This document shows, in pieces, positions 1-14,085 of a DNA stretch of 64,000 bases. Position 1 is the stretch's first letter. Each line of letters starts with the position of its first letter. The notes below the pieces were generated by a model. That model was not told the origin of the DNA and did no database searches. It saw nothing but the letters and a program-made list of their open reading frames with translations. The stretch comes from Lithospermum erythrorhizon (Eukaryota > Streptophyta > Magnoliopsida > Boraginales > Boraginaceae): contig JADFUC010001333.1 of assembly GCA_019722365.1 (NCBI GenBank), forward strand, positions 434,001-498,000, in the 5' to 3' direction. Both the position numbers and the translations under genes were made by a program.

Positions 1-345
1 ACAAATTCTATCTTTTTTGTGATTCATTGAGTTATCGAATCAGAATTACTTACCATCTAGAGATACACACCATAAAAATTTAATATTTTTTGTGTTTTTG
101 TAAGTTATTGAATTAGAATTACTTGAAGTCTAGAGAGATGTATTTTAAATCTTTGATATTTTTTGTGTTTATATGAGTTATTGAATTAGAATTACTTACC
201 ATATTTACAGATACACCATAAAAAATCAATCTTTTTTGTGTTTCTGTGAGTTATTGAATCAGAATTATTAAAAATCTAGAGATATACACCATAAAAGATC
301 AATCTTTTTGAGTCTTTTGAGTTATTGAATCAGGATTATAATTCT
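1..345. repeat. 73-bp minisatellite, about 4.5 copies
   Basis: The core GAGTTATTGAATCAGAATTA recurs with its GTTAT at 31, 104, 177, 250 and 321, so the spacings are 73, 73, 73 and 71 bp. Between cores each copy carries a CTAGAGATACACACCATAAAA-like stretch and a T-rich TTTTTTGTGTTT stretch. Copies differ by about 10-20 percent. The array runs off the left edge of the window. Its last core ends only about 10-50 bp before the first ATGs of the KH-domain gene, so it occupies that gene's 5' leader or proximal promoter. Confidence 0.85.
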
Positions 346-379
346 GGCTATGGAGGATCTGACTTGGCCAACGGAGAGT

Positions 380-3300
380 ATGTTGTCTGGAAGGTATATG
401 GCTTATTCACCATCTCCCTCTGCTCCTCAGTCTCCTCACCTGGCTGGTCTTCGCTCTGCCACCTCGGCTGCCTCATCTGCTGTTGCTGAGCAGGAGAAGT
501 AGGACTTCATTGACTCTCATCTACCATCTAATTTATTTCGATTAAAATTTTGTTATATGTTGTGTATAAATATTTATCTTTTGACTTTGGATTGAAAACT
601 GAGTTTGGATTTGATTGAATTGATTAGACTATAAGCTTATGGATGGATCTTTCATTTATGAAATAGGGTGATACCTTTTTGTTATGTGTTGAGCTTTAGT
701 CATACAAATCTGAATTTTCAAATGTTGTCTTGCAAAGTCTCATGAGGTTCGGTTCAAGTGAGCCTTTAGGGGAGTTGTCGGTATTATGCTAAAAACGTTC
801 CGACTCTCTTTTCTACTCCTATATTGGATTGGCTGATTGACTGTAAAGGTGCCTAAATTTGATAATTGGTTATTAGTGGTTGCATAAGGTGTGCAAAGCA
901 TGCAATTTGCCCTCGACTGGTGTGGAAATTATACAGATTTGTTCCAGGATCATTATTTTGTGTGATCGTTTTCTTTTGGATTGCAAGAACTCTTAGAAGA
1001 TTCTAATTATGTATCAGCTCCTTTAACTTCGAACCGTTATCAACCATTTCTCACTCAACTTGTTTACTTTAAGTTTAAAAAGATTTCCCCGCGATGTTGT
1101 TCCTCAAGGGAATCTCAATATTGACTTTCATTATTGTTTCGAACCTTTGTTTCTGGGTTTGTTCTTTTCTTCTTTCCTGATATAAGAACTGCTGACTCAA
1201 TTGCTTATGTAAATGTCATTGAAGAATTCTGACATGTCACCAATATTGCAGAATCCGGACTTAACGTTGCAATATAAACTTTTTACATGTGTTCAGGTAT
1301 CTACAGGAGATACTTGCAGAACGCCACAAACTGAGTCCGTTTATTCCTGTGCTTCGTAATTGCTACCGTCTGCTAAATCAGGGTAGGTTTTGTTAACTTT
1401 ATACCCTCATATATCTTGTTCACTTGTTGTCCACATTTGATTATTTGAAAATTTGATAGCATTCAATTCAACTTGAAAGGTAGTGGTCCATTTATTTTTA
1501 AGGTTATCACGTAAAGAAGTTAGACAAAAAAGACAAATATGTGGTTTGCCTCTGTTGAGATCCTCCTTGTAATGTTTAGTGTTATTTTCTATATCCCATG
1601 ATTGAGGACAAATTACCCGTATTTGGACTCTTCCTGACAAGTCACCATAGGAAAATCCATGGAAAAATTACGGTGGTTAGTTCCGTTAAAATGTCAAATG
1701 ATAAAGCTAGCTGTACAATTTCCCAACTAAAGTCGGTTCCCATGTTGGAAACATTCTTAAGAATTCTATCTTAACTAGTGGATATATGATACATGCTACC
1801 ATCTTTGAATCTCTGGGGCTGGGGATCTTGAATTCGTTGACTCTATTCTAGAGGTGAGTTTGCATGACAGTATTTGTAGTAATTTGTAATGACTTGGAGA
1901 TAGGTTAATGATCTGCCTTTTGACAAGGTCATAGTCTCGTGTATACTTGAGCTTTTTCTATGAAGTAATTTATTGCCTTGAACAACTGAAGGAAAACATC
2001 CAGAGGTTGCGGCTTACATATCTTCAGTGAAATGAGTTAAGATCTTGGATTGCCAAGATTTTTCCTGTTGCTCGGGATTGAATAACTTTCTATACACCTA
2101 TACCTAAGACTCTTGGGTGGATGCACGATAATGAGGACAGGCTTCTTGAGGTTGAAACATTCAAATTTGCTTTCAATGTGTTTCAAATGGATACCATTGG
2201 CTGCCCCTTCCACTAATTTTTTTGGAAAATGATGGGCATGTCTTGGGTTTGATGACCACTGGCATGCATGAGGTGGTGTAAAGCAAAACGGAATTCCAGC
2301 ATCTGTATGATGGAGGCAAAATGCTCGTCTGATGAATGCCCATCAGCATCTTGGTTAGAAGCGCTTAGGTCCACCCCTTATCCTTTCATGAGGGGTCACA
2401 ATTGTAGAATTTCTGTGTCACTATCGATTCTTGAGGTCTCACTTGGGCAATGCAGCTATTTAATTTGTGATTCTTGTATTCGCTATTCTTGGGTTTGCTC
2501 CTATCTTTTGGGGGGGCTAGTAATGGCAGAATTGGGAATTACTTAGTGTTACTGCATACTTCTACTAATTGCTGTGCTATTATAGTGTGCGACATTGGCA
2601 AGCAAGGTGCCAATCATTTAATAGTGGCTTTCACCAATTCTATTCTGAATTTTCAGCCATTAGGCTTGTTCTATAAGATTTAACTAGTATGTTCACCAGG
2701 ATTCCACATTTAACATTTCGAAGGGTTGCACTTTAACTAACAATTAACATTCAGGTCCTATTTGTCCATATTGTGGTAACTGCTAACTGCAAATGCTAAC
2801 TGGTACATCTTATTCTTGAAAATTGACCTTTTTGAAGCAGAAATTATGCGTGTAGTCACACTGTTGGGGAATGCATCAGTTTTAGATCAAAGTGAGCTTG
2901 AACTTGCTAGCCCTATGGCTTCAGGAGGAACATATTCAAATGGACGAGCTAACATAAACAGATGGGCATCTCCATTTCAATCAGAAGTATGGATACTAAC
3001 CATTAACATAACATTTTGTTTGATCTAATTTATTATTATTTTAACAGCATTTCTGACACAGTTTTTCATTCTCATGCTAACTTGTTTACTTCTTTTGAGA
3101 GGTTTCAGTTCTTTTGCTAACTTGCTTCTGTTATGACAGGTAGATTGAAGCTAATGCATCAAATGTGACAACTGATTTAGTTTTCCATACTGATTCTGAC
3201 ATTGATAACATTTTATGCCTAGAACAAGCTCAGTTGTCTAACGATTGTTGGATAACATGACATCATTACGTATCTAGGCTTTTTATATATGAGTGCTAAT

Positions 3301-4877
3301 TTATGGTCATTCTCTTGTCCCGCTTGTCATCATTAGGGGTATCTTGGTAGAACGTCTTGTTCGATGTATAAGTGACTACCATATTAAGCCATCTAGTATT
3401 TTAGTTACATAAGCAAACAAATCATGGTATTTTAAACATGTTTGATAACAAATATGAGTACTTCAACTTTCAATGGCTTGTTTTATGTAATTGTTTGTTG
3501 CATTAGGCAATTTATTGGGATTGCTTTTCTTGCAGAGGGATCACCTTAGATCACCTGACCAACCTACATGTAAAATCTCAAGATCTTATGTGGTCTTTTA
3601 AATACAGTATCCAATTTATTTAAGGCGCTTCTTACTGCTTCATTGTTAAGGTCATTCGTTTATTTTCTACTTATATATTCCATACATCTTAGTTCATGCA
3701 TCTCTAAGTGATTAAGATATAAGTTATTCTGCAAACGAGTAACTTGGATCGGGAAGAGTGTATACACCTCTTTCTTTGGGTGTTTCTGACCCTGTAAGTT
3801 ATGGTCTGTAGATGTCAGGTTTGATGCAGTCTCCATCTGCTCAGAATTTTGGCTCTCATAGCAGCTCATCAGGTCTCATAGTGAAAAGAGCAATCAGAGT
3901 AGATATTCCTGTTGACCAGTATCCTAATGTAAGAGTTATCTCTGAACATTCTGTATTCTACAAATATCTCTCACTATTAGGGCTTGGATGTATCTCAAGT
4001 AATTCACTATTGCAGTTCAATTTCGTTGGGCGCCTGCTTGGTCCTAGGGGGAACTCTCTTAAACGAGTCGAAGCAAGTACAGATTGCCGTGTTCTTATCC
4101 GAGGCCGTGGAAGCATCAAAGATTCAGTAAAGGTATTAGTTACATACGCAGATTAATTTAGCGAGTCCACTACTTGATGTGCATATGATTGCTATGGTTC
4201 ATCATCACGCCTACTTTTGCAACTGGGCTTGAATTTACTGACCTCATGTATGTCATGTCATTTTTGTTACGCATTCTCAATGAACTCACATGTCATGGTT
4301 TTCTGGGAAGCACGATACATTTTCAGCTGGACTGGACCTCATTAAAATATTAAGCTTCATGATTTCTCTTTTACCTATGATTGTCCTTTTGTTTAACTTG
4401 ACCGTGACAAATGTCAGTTTCTAAATGTAACCTTATTCTTACTAAAGGAGGAGATGATGAGAGGCAAACTTGGGTATGAGCACTTAAATGAGCCTCTCCA
4501 TGTTATTGTTGAAGCTGAGCTTCCAGTTGAGATAATTGATGCTCGGCTCATGCAAGCACGTGAGATACTTGAAGACTTGCTCAAGCCTGTGGTATTTCCA
4601 TTTTCCCTCTAAATGCTCACCAAAATTATAAGCTTTCTGTTAAAAGTACCGAGTTCTTCAGCCTATTTTTTGATAGGTGAAGCGTATTCGTATTTCTCAT
4701 GCCACGAACGTCCCTTTTCTGATGCAGGATGAATCTCAAGATTTCTTTAAGAAGCAGCAGCTGAGAGAACTTGCAATGCTTAATGGTACACTCCGTGAAG
4801 GAAGTCCCCAAATGTCCGGTTCTGTTTCTCCATTCAACAGTAGTCTTGGTATGAAGAGGGCTAAAACTAGGGGGTAA
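380..4877 (+). CDS. KH-domain (STAR/Quaking-like) RNA-binding protein
   Basis: Seven coding exons: 380-498, 1297-1382, 2841-2986, 3812-3928, 4016-4132, 4448-4591 and 4728-4877, giving 292 aa. All borders are GT-AG and phases agree. The protein starts [20 protein letters not shown]. Residues about 41-70 ([15 protein letters not shown], then RLLNQEIMRV) form the STAR dimerisation segment. The KH domain spans about 140-245; [18 protein letters not shown] carries the GPRG loop near 165-168 that contacts RNA. The C-terminus [18 protein letters not shown] is typical of plant members such as At4g26480 and At5g56140. The family binds single-stranded RNA; the target here is unknown. An in-frame ATG at 350 would add 10 residues; 380 fits the family better. 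The 5' leader is occupied by the minisatellite. Confidence 0.93.
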
Positions 4878-6160
4878 TGAGTTGCCTTAAGCAGCTATCA
4901 CCCGACCCTGGAATGTTGATATCTGTGGTGAAACAACTGTTTCTTAAACTACAGACATTACTCTGCAAATCGATGCTTCCTCCTGCCATCGGGGCACTGT
5001 CACAGTTACCTGCCAGTCGTAACTCTTTTATATGATATGCGGTGTGTTTATGTTTTACTCTGGGAACGTTCACTGAACGCCCTTATGTTATACTCCGGGG
5101 ATGTTCAGTGAACGCCCTGGTATAGTTTTGTAGTTGACCAGTCACCGGTCCCGCTGGTTGCTTCCATCGTTTTCTCTCTGGGCAGTTTGGTTACAACATT
5201 TTGCTGCCTCAATATTCATTTATTTTAAGCTTTGCAATTGAAAGTGGGAAGTTTTGAACACGTTTGGATCCTTGTGGAACAAAGGTAATGTATTATGTAT
5301 GTATGAAGCATGAGTGAGCTAAAGTTATCTAGCCCTCGTGCTTGTCCTCATTGAGGGGCTTGTGTGTTTTGTATCAGTATTTAGAGTGTGAGTCATTCAT
5401 AAATTTCATGAAGTCTTGTACTCCCTGTTGGTTAAGAAATTATCTAGTTTTGAAATTTTGATGGTTTGATTTTTTAAATTTTGAACTCGATGTTTTAATA
5501 TAATCATGGCATTCAAAAGATTGAAAATGTTTATGTTTGGCACTTTACGTAAAAAAAACAACCGATGCAATTCGATTGAAATACCATGAACGCCTCTTAT
5601 TAATACGTGTCGAGTATCTCTATTATTTATTACACCGTGGGCGGTATATAATTAGTTCGGATTCTCTGTTCCAATGGATGTCCCAATTAGTGACACACTT
5701 ATAAAAATAAAACTTATATACAGTTTTTAAAAATATATCTAATTTTTAATTTTCAATAACCAATTAAATGATAATACATAGAGAGTGGATAGTTATGTAA
5801 TAAAAATTGACATAAGGAATATGTCAGGTAATCTCTCATTTGATATATAATTATTCTACGTCACTTTTATTACAAATTGAATCTGTGATAGTCAAATAAT
5901 AATATTTCATATTACATTAATTTGGATTGTTTGTGTCAGTTGTGTGATCTGATAGTGTAACATAAAAAGATCGATCAATATCGTATAATTTAATTTGATC
6001 GTGCAGAGAAATATTAAGTGGTAAACTAACTGTGAATAAATTAATCATGCATGGCCATGCATATTTTCATAATACGTGTCAAATACGTAGTATATTACTC
6101 ATGAAATCAAATACAATAACTTCCATTTATAAACAAATATTCAATCATTATACGTTTCTT
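4878..6160. other. 3' UTR then AT-rich intergenic DNA
   Basis: The 3' UTR of the KH gene probably runs to about 5450. It contains a short direct repeat, GGGAACGTTCACTGAACGCCCT at about 5060 against GGGGATGTTCAGTGAACGCCCT at about 5097. After 5450 the DNA is AT-rich with no convincing reading frame, leading into the promoter of the ubiquitin-conjugating enzyme. Confidence 0.5.
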
Positions 6161-6166
6161 TTTTCC

Positions 6167-6176
6167 CTATATATAT
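6167..6176 (+). promoter_or_regulatory. TATA box and leader exon of the E2 gene
   Basis: CCTATATATATTCAAGG places a TATA box at about 6167-6176. A leader exon probably starts about 30 bp downstream and ends at 6245 before GTTAGT. The leader intron ends at a polypyrimidine tract plus GTGCAG near 7173, about 40 bp before the ATG at 7214. An intron of about 930 bp in the leader is common for plant ubiquitin-pathway genes. This assignment is inferred from motifs only. Confidence 0.5.
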
Positions 6177-6600
6177 TCAAGGTTGTGGTTACTTGTACGG
6201 GCGAGTCCTTCAATCAACCTCTGTTTATTTCACAAAACGCAAAAGGTTAGTGACCCTTTAACCCTACCAATTCTTTTTTGATTATTGATTATTGATATTT
6301 AACTTTCTTGTTTTCTTATGTTATTTGTGTATTTTGTTCTTATTTGATCCAGTAATTATGCTTTGTTATTGTGTATTATGGATTTATGGTGTGTTTGATT
6401 TAGGTGATCTTTTGTTGTGATTATTTTAATGTGTTTATTCAGTTTGAATGCTTGACTGATTGGGTAATTGTTGTTTTCGTCAGTTTTGATTTTTAATTAT
6501 TAGTGGTATGTAATTTATGTATATGAGAAGCATGAATTTGTACGTATGCATAACACATGCATGGTATTATTGGTATATGTATATGGAATTATGGATCAAC

Positions 6601-6720
6601 ATAGGCACATAGCCCAATGAGTATGAAGAGCCTCTCGCCTAAGCGGGATATGAGGGGTTGGATATTACACATCATTATCATGTGGTAATAGTGAAGGTTG
6701 TTTTGGAATTGACTAAAGAG
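6601..6720 (+). repeat. Dispersed repeat, copy 1 (mate at about 40055)
   Basis: The stretch GAAGAGCCTCTCGCCTAAGC, then GATATGAGGGG, GATATTACACA and AATAGTGAAGGT, matches a second stretch near 40055-40135 in the same order and spacing, with scattered mismatches. It lies in the leader intron of the E2 gene. It looks like a SINE or MITE fragment; ends and target duplications are not visible. Confidence 0.5.
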
Positions 6721-7213
6721 TGAAGTGTAAACAATACCTACTACTTCACGATGGTAAGAAGCGATAGATAAGCATAGCTAGTGTGATAAGCCATTTTGAT
6801 CTATTCCATTATATCCAAGAGAAATAGAATATAAAATCTTTCACTTCATAATACATGGAAACTGGTATATGTATATGTATGATTAATCTTTTGCAATGGA
6901 CTGTCCAGAGAAAGTTTCAGTTTTCATGTAATGTATGTATAAAACTAAAATATGGTGAAATTAGGAGGGGATTCATTCAAATAACTGAGTTAATAGATTG
7001 TTGTTGAGTAAAGTTTCAATATCGGAGATATGTGATGTGTAAAGTTAGAATCTTGGAAATTTGTAATATTGTTGTAATGCTAACAAACTTGTATGATTGT
7101 GACTGATAGCAAAAACCTTTTGCTATTGGTATTACAATGCTGAAAGTTAATTGATTGTTTCCCTCTAGTGCAGTGAAAGAAACTAATTTGGGTAACGTCA
7201 GAAAGACCGGAAC

Positions 7214-8627
<1,414 letters not shown>

Positions 8628-11279
8628 GAGTTCTTTATGTCCATCTTCATTTTATAGCCTATCGGTAAATAAATAGAATATCGAACGAATTAGCCTGTTG
8701 GTTGAAATTTTCAGTTCTTTATGTTCCTTGGTTTGAAACTATAAACTACGATCTCTTTTATAAAACTTCCTAGTTCCTCCAGGTTTATTTGGGTGACGAC
8801 GTATCTTAACTCCTTACACGAGGTAAGGAAGGTGATTAACTTAGTGTGAATATCTTTAATTCTTTACATGTGTATCTATGCCATAGAGTGATCCCATCAG
8901 GAGTTTTTATATTTCCTGTGCCTACGCCAAACTCGGTGGTCGATAGACTAGTAACCTAAAACTTGGGAGTTTACAAAAATGGTTTCATATGTACATAGGA
9001 GTATGGATCTAATAGAGAGGCATCTGTCTTTCTTGAATTTTGACGGTGGTGGTCCTGGTCCTAATATTGGTTTATTGAAGCATAGGTAAAGAGGGAAAGA
9101 ACTTCATGAGAAGTCCCTTTTGTAGTAAATATTTGCAAGTTGAGGACAAAGGAAACTTTAAAACTTATGGTAAGAGAGCCAAATTTGCCTACTGTCTTTT
9201 CTTCATATCATACATGTAGTTGTTTCATTTTGATTTGATTCTATCGTTATTGAGTGGCAAGCAACTTGAGGATATACTCAAATTGAAGTTGTGATTTAAA
9301 CTATTTTCATTCCGTTGTGCAATAGAGTGAAAGGTAAAATAATTCGTTAGTATTCTTCTCTTAACCAAGGGGTCATATTAGTATTCTTCATCCGAAGGGA
9401 ATCGGGTAACTCGGCCGCCTGATGGATATCTTATTAATCGATTATTACCTGGTTATTTTATATTGAAGCGTTAAATATGTGATCTGTTGATTTTGAACAT
9501 TTGGTTATTGATAGTTAGAACCCATTTGCTTGCTGTGTTTCGTATACGGAGCTTTCAGGATATGTGAGTGTTGCGAGTTGAGATGATTCATTTGGGGTAA
9601 GTTTCGGGTTATCATAGCCATGTAGCCGGGATCCTTGAGGAGAAGTATAGGTGGTCCGTCGTAATCTGCGAGAAGTATGGTCGACTTGGTGATCGCGAGA
9701 TCTTTCCGACGATCGAGAGTTAGTCTGAGGGGTATTTAAGAATGGTGATAAATGTGTATGAGGCAGAAGAAAATGGTATTATCTTTTGTGAAGTGAATGT
9801 TGGGATATTTATGGGGGTGGAAATCTTTCATACCAGCATGCTTAGTTGAGTGAGTGTGAGTGTCACTTTCTTTGAGGCCGATCTTGAAAGAACTTGAGCG
9901 ATCTGGGGCGCGGCCTGCTTGTGCGCTTTTTATTGGGCCTGGAAATAAAATAACAGCAGTTACGTCAATATGCTCGAACGTAATCTAATAAAGAGTCTGA
10001 GTTTGATATTTTAGCTTGATGTTGTGCGGACAACTCAATTAAAATATGTTTAAGACTACCAACAGGGTTTGGATTCAAAGGTATCTGTAAATAGTGAATG
10101 CACTTGTATTTTATCGAGTCAGGAATTAATGGGTTTCATAATTTAGATGGGGTAATTATTGTATTTTTTAAAGAGAGGACCGTAGCAACTTCCTTAATAT
10201 TACGCCCCGATATTTATATTATAGGGCGTTTTTAGTTTTTGCGTCTTAGAGGAAACTTTGTCGTTAATTATTTATTATTAACTTTAGTTGAAAAATATAA
10301 AATTGATATTAATAAATTTGTCTATAAATATATTTTATAAAAGAAAGTAAATTTTCTGATTTTAAATCGTATAAGCTAGTTATTGATATTCAAAGTTGGA
10401 TACGGAAAAACAAAAAATTATTATGTTTTGAATTGAAAGTATATCTTATAAGCTCCATGATATATGTGTCCGATTATACTGACATTTAATGAATGCCAAT
10501 AATGAAACAAATAAAAGAATTTCTTCGAGTTGCATTGCAACCATGCACATCGAGCCTACAACCCAACGGGCAACGACTACAGAAAAATATCATAAACAGA
10601 CTCGTTAGTGTTCTGAAATGCCTATTTTGCCCCTAAATGAAATTTCCTCAAAACACTACACTAACAAATAGGGAGTCAAAATAGTCATTCATCCTTTTTT
10701 GTCTTACTGTTTCAGTGTGACTTTAGCTTCATTGCACGTTAATGCTTCATTTAATTGAATTCACAGTAGAAATGTTACTGTACTTTGACAGTACTAATTA
10801 CCTCATGATTCCCATTGAATAGCAACAGATAGCAGTAATAATTAGTTGTACAATTGTACAAATCTAATTACTCCTACATGAATGTAGTTAGAGAGACTTT
10901 TACTTACACAGTCAAAGGATGGCGACAAGTGAAAGGTAGGGGGGTAGGTAGGTATTGTTCTGCAACATACCATATGATTCTCTGGTAGACAATGACCTCT
11001 CTTACCCATACCTGCGTTTTCTCCTCGTAATGTCGCCTTCTCAATTTACCTATTTTCCCTTTCCATCAATCCTTCCCTCTTTTTTTCCCTATTTCATGTC
11101 TGCATTACAGATTCACATGTCTCCATAGGATCTTCTCTCTGTCTACTTGGATTTTTATTCCTGCAAAATTTACGACTATATATTTGGATTTTATCTTTAA
11201 AATATTTTCCACAATACGGAGTATTAAATTGTTATTTTGTAATTTTATAATGAATTTAAAATGATTGGTGATTTGTAGA
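8628..11279. other. Intergenic DNA without recognisable genes
   Basis: After the E2 3' UTR no reading frame of note is present. About 9500-9960 is less AT-rich than its surroundings and carries short stretches with several CG dinucleotides (AGATCTTTCCGACGATCGAG, GGGGCGCGGCCTGCTTGTGC). It may be a fragment of a retroelement, but I can name no family. At 10203-10230 the block CGCCCCGATATTTATATTATAGGGCG is partly palindromic. About 10560-11170 holds low-complexity AT-rich sequence. Confidence 0.4.
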
Positions 11280-11284
11280 GTGGT

Positions 11285-11695
11285 TAACGAGAGTCAAATC
11301 CGTGCTTGATAATTTTGACTTGGCTCGTTGTTGACTCGTGGTCGAGCAGTAGGCTGACTTGGTGGAAAATTTAAATTTTAAAGCGATAAAGTCTTGTGAA
11401 AAATAATAGAAATGGTATTAATTATCCCGATTTGAATATTGACGACTAAATTATAATAAAAAAAAAATTATCATGTAACTTGGCGTTGAGTGCTTTTGAT
11501 AATAAATTTGAATAAATCATAAAATTATATGGCCAGTGCTTTTAATATCTGATAATTCGTATAGCAGAGATCTTGAGGTCGGAAGCCAGATAGTCGAAAG
11601 CGCAAATTTCGGCCTGATATAGGCAGAAGTCAGTTTATTGGCCGACTTTGATTGAGAATTTCGGCTCATTAACACCTCTAGTGATTTGGACTATG
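11285..11695. mobile_element. Non-autonomous hAT-like MITE, copy 1 (diverged)
   Basis: A GC-richer head (GACTTGGCTCGTTGTTGACTCG) is followed by AAATTTTAAAGCGATAAAG, AAAAATAATAGAAAT, a central AATTATAATAAAAAAAAAAT and a tail ending near GGCTCATTAACACCTCTA. The same ordered blocks occur at 29335-29645 inside ARP8 intron 1. The head rich in GCTCG and the tail TTAACANCTCTA resemble common plant hAT-type MITEs. That family name is from memory; the pairing of the two copies is visible directly. Confidence 0.55.
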
Positions 11696-13985
11696 TACAA
11701 TTTGTGCCTATATTTATTGTTTTTGTCCTTTAGTTGCCTCTTCGAAGGTAAAATTAATTTAGGGAGACCCACTGGCCAGACTATATGTTTGATCCCATAT
11801 GGCTAATAATTTCGCGTTACTATCATCATTCAATTATGGTGATTTAGCCCCTCATTCATGTGCTTGTTTCTCCACATGAAATCTCAATTTATATATAGTG
11901 ATTAGTGAGACTGACCATAAATGGGTGATCAATTATTAATTCACAACTTATTCCCTATCACCGAGGATACATTGAGTCATATACTCACGATAATTAATGT
12001 TACTTTGAACCTTACTTAGCGAATTATAATAATTAGGTAGATTTACACTGAATTTTATATTGCTTTCGTCTTGTTATTTTTCATGATATTATATCGATGA
12101 TGAAAAAAAAAATAGTTTACATTAGAAAACAAAGACACAATCAATTCATTTGAGTATATTTTTATAAATGTTTTGCACTTAAGGATATTTAAGAATGAAA
12201 ATTATTAAAATATAACCGTAATTACCTCATTCGAACTCGATCAAATATGACTCTGATCATTTGATAGAATTTATTTTATAGGGAGTATTTATTTTGTGTT
12301 GTTTATTTTGATTGTTTCACTACATGGCAATTTGGCGAAGGTGACAGTAAAAAACAAGGAGCTCCACCAGACCTACATACAGTAGATACAACAAAAACAA
12401 CTACCCTATAGTCTATAGACATGCATGCTAATAATATTCCCCAACTAAAAAGACCTCTTATCTTCTCTTATTTTTTTAACTTGGGCCAAACAAATTCAAA
12501 ATGTAATGCAGGTAAATATCTACAGTAGATCAGCATATTCTCACGCTCCGTTACTTTTACGCATCGTATCTACCGTCAGTCCGTCACCCTGTTCGTCCCC
12601 TTAATTTTGCTTGAAGTTTAAAATTAGATTTATTTAGATGGTTAAATAACTCTTTAACCAAGTGATTAAAATTAGATTGATCACATTTTTCAAGATAAAA
12701 AGTAATATTGATAGTGATTAAAAATATATTTTAGCTTTTATTTTTTTTTTCACATAACAACCATCATATTGATTTAGTGGTTAGATGGAATATCGAGTTG
12801 AGAGCTAAAGAGGTCTAACTTAGAATGAGGCCCGGATCCAACTTTATGAAATTTTGATGGTCCCTCAATTAATGCCTAAGTTGAAATTTCTTTTTTTTAG
12901 GGAGTGTCATCGTGACATTATAATTTTATTTTTTAAGTGCGAGATTTAATTTTAAGCATGCTTCAAATTATTGAACGAATAATTTGACACAAAATAAAAA
13001 TTGCATAAGTTAAAAGCATAAATTATATGTAAGTAATGGAGAATTTTTAAGCTTATATCAACTTTGTTTTTAAAGTATTTGTGAGTATTGTTCGAAACTG
13101 CGATTATGTACATTAACAGAAATACTAGTAGGGTTGAGAAAAAAGGATGGAGTCGGTCGATCGGCGATTTTTTCAAATATAAAAATTGAGGTCGGACGGG
13201 CCGTTTCGCGCAAATTTAAAGTTTTCGGAGCGGATCCCATTATTTCTTTGAAAATATCAGTTTGAGGCCAGTCCGGAATACTGGCTTAAATATGGTGAGA
13301 TGATATGAATCTGCAACCAGAAAACCATCTTCCAACACAAAGCTCCCTCGTTTCCCTCGCCTTTGACCGCATGACGCGCCTCACCCCCGTTCCACTCTTG
13401 ATCGCATGATCGCCCCCCGATTCCCCTCTTTTGGTCATTGCAATCCATTTCCCTACTTGATCCTCTAAATCGATTTTTTTGTTCCTTTTGTTTTTTGCTT
13501 TTTCTTGAATTTTTTCTTTCATTTGGTTTTATATGGAAACTTTATTTGGCTTGCCAGTCTATTGTTTTAAAATTTAAACCTATTATTAGTAAAAGTTTTT
13601 TGTCCATTTAATTCAGTTTTAAACAAAAAAGTATATTATTATTTGTTTGTCCATATATCATCTATATTGCTAAGATGATATATGTTTGTTATCTGTTTAG
13701 TTATTTGGGCTGCATTACCCCAAAAGCGGATTGATTGATCGATGCAGCAGGAAAATCATTTTCGAGTACTTGGAATGGGATTAGGTTTCTTTGGTCAAAA
13801 AAGCGAAAAAAGGTGCAGTTACAGTCTGAAATATGAGTGGAACTTGTGTATGTGTAAGAAAGGGATTTTAAATATACTCTACAAGATTGGGAGGAGAAAT
13901 AAACTAATTCTTATTAATGGGGGCATAACCTAACTTTAAAGAGTATAAAGGAGAAAAAGTAAGAGTCTTTGAATGTATAAAAGGA
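11696..13985. other. AT-rich intergenic DNA, no gene seen
   Basis: No gene is supported here. A degenerate tRNA-related SINE remnant lies at about 12770-12840. A GC-richer patch at about 13130-13450 (GGTCGGACGGGCCGTTTCGC and CGCCTTTGACCGCATGACGC) gives only chance reading frames. Numerous A/T runs are present. Confidence 0.4.
12770..12840 (+). mobile_element. Diverged tRNA-derived SINE fragment
   Basis: TTAGTGGTTAGATGGAATAT, CGAGTTGAGAGCTAAAGAGG and TTAGAATGAGGCC follow the same order as the well-preserved SINE at 30903-31018 (reverse strand AGTGGTTAGGAGATTAACTC, GGTGAGCTTAGAGGTCACGG, TTCGATTCTCATTG). The box A region is kept and box B is eroded. It is an old copy or a related family. Confidence 0.4.
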
Positions 13986-13989
13986 GAAA

Positions 13990-14085
13990 ATGAAAACAAA
14001 GATGTAGCCGCTTAGAATCGAACACTAGACACATGATTTGACACTATTACTTGCAACCAGCTGAGACAAAATAACTTTAGTATAA
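13990..14085 (-). mobile_element. Possible tRNA-derived SINE fragment
   Basis: The reverse strand reads CAGCTGGTTGCAAGTAATAG, later GTGTCTAGTGTTCGATTCTA then AGCGGCTACATC. It has an A-box-like start and a B-box-like GTTCGATTC, the hallmark of pol III promoters in tRNA-derived SINEs. Ends and target duplications were not found, so this could be a chance match. Confidence 0.35.

Noticed and set aside
13257..13522. Short open frames on the minus strand in a GC-richer patch
   Set aside because: Low-complexity, charged and without family similarity, promoter or splice context. They look like chance frames.
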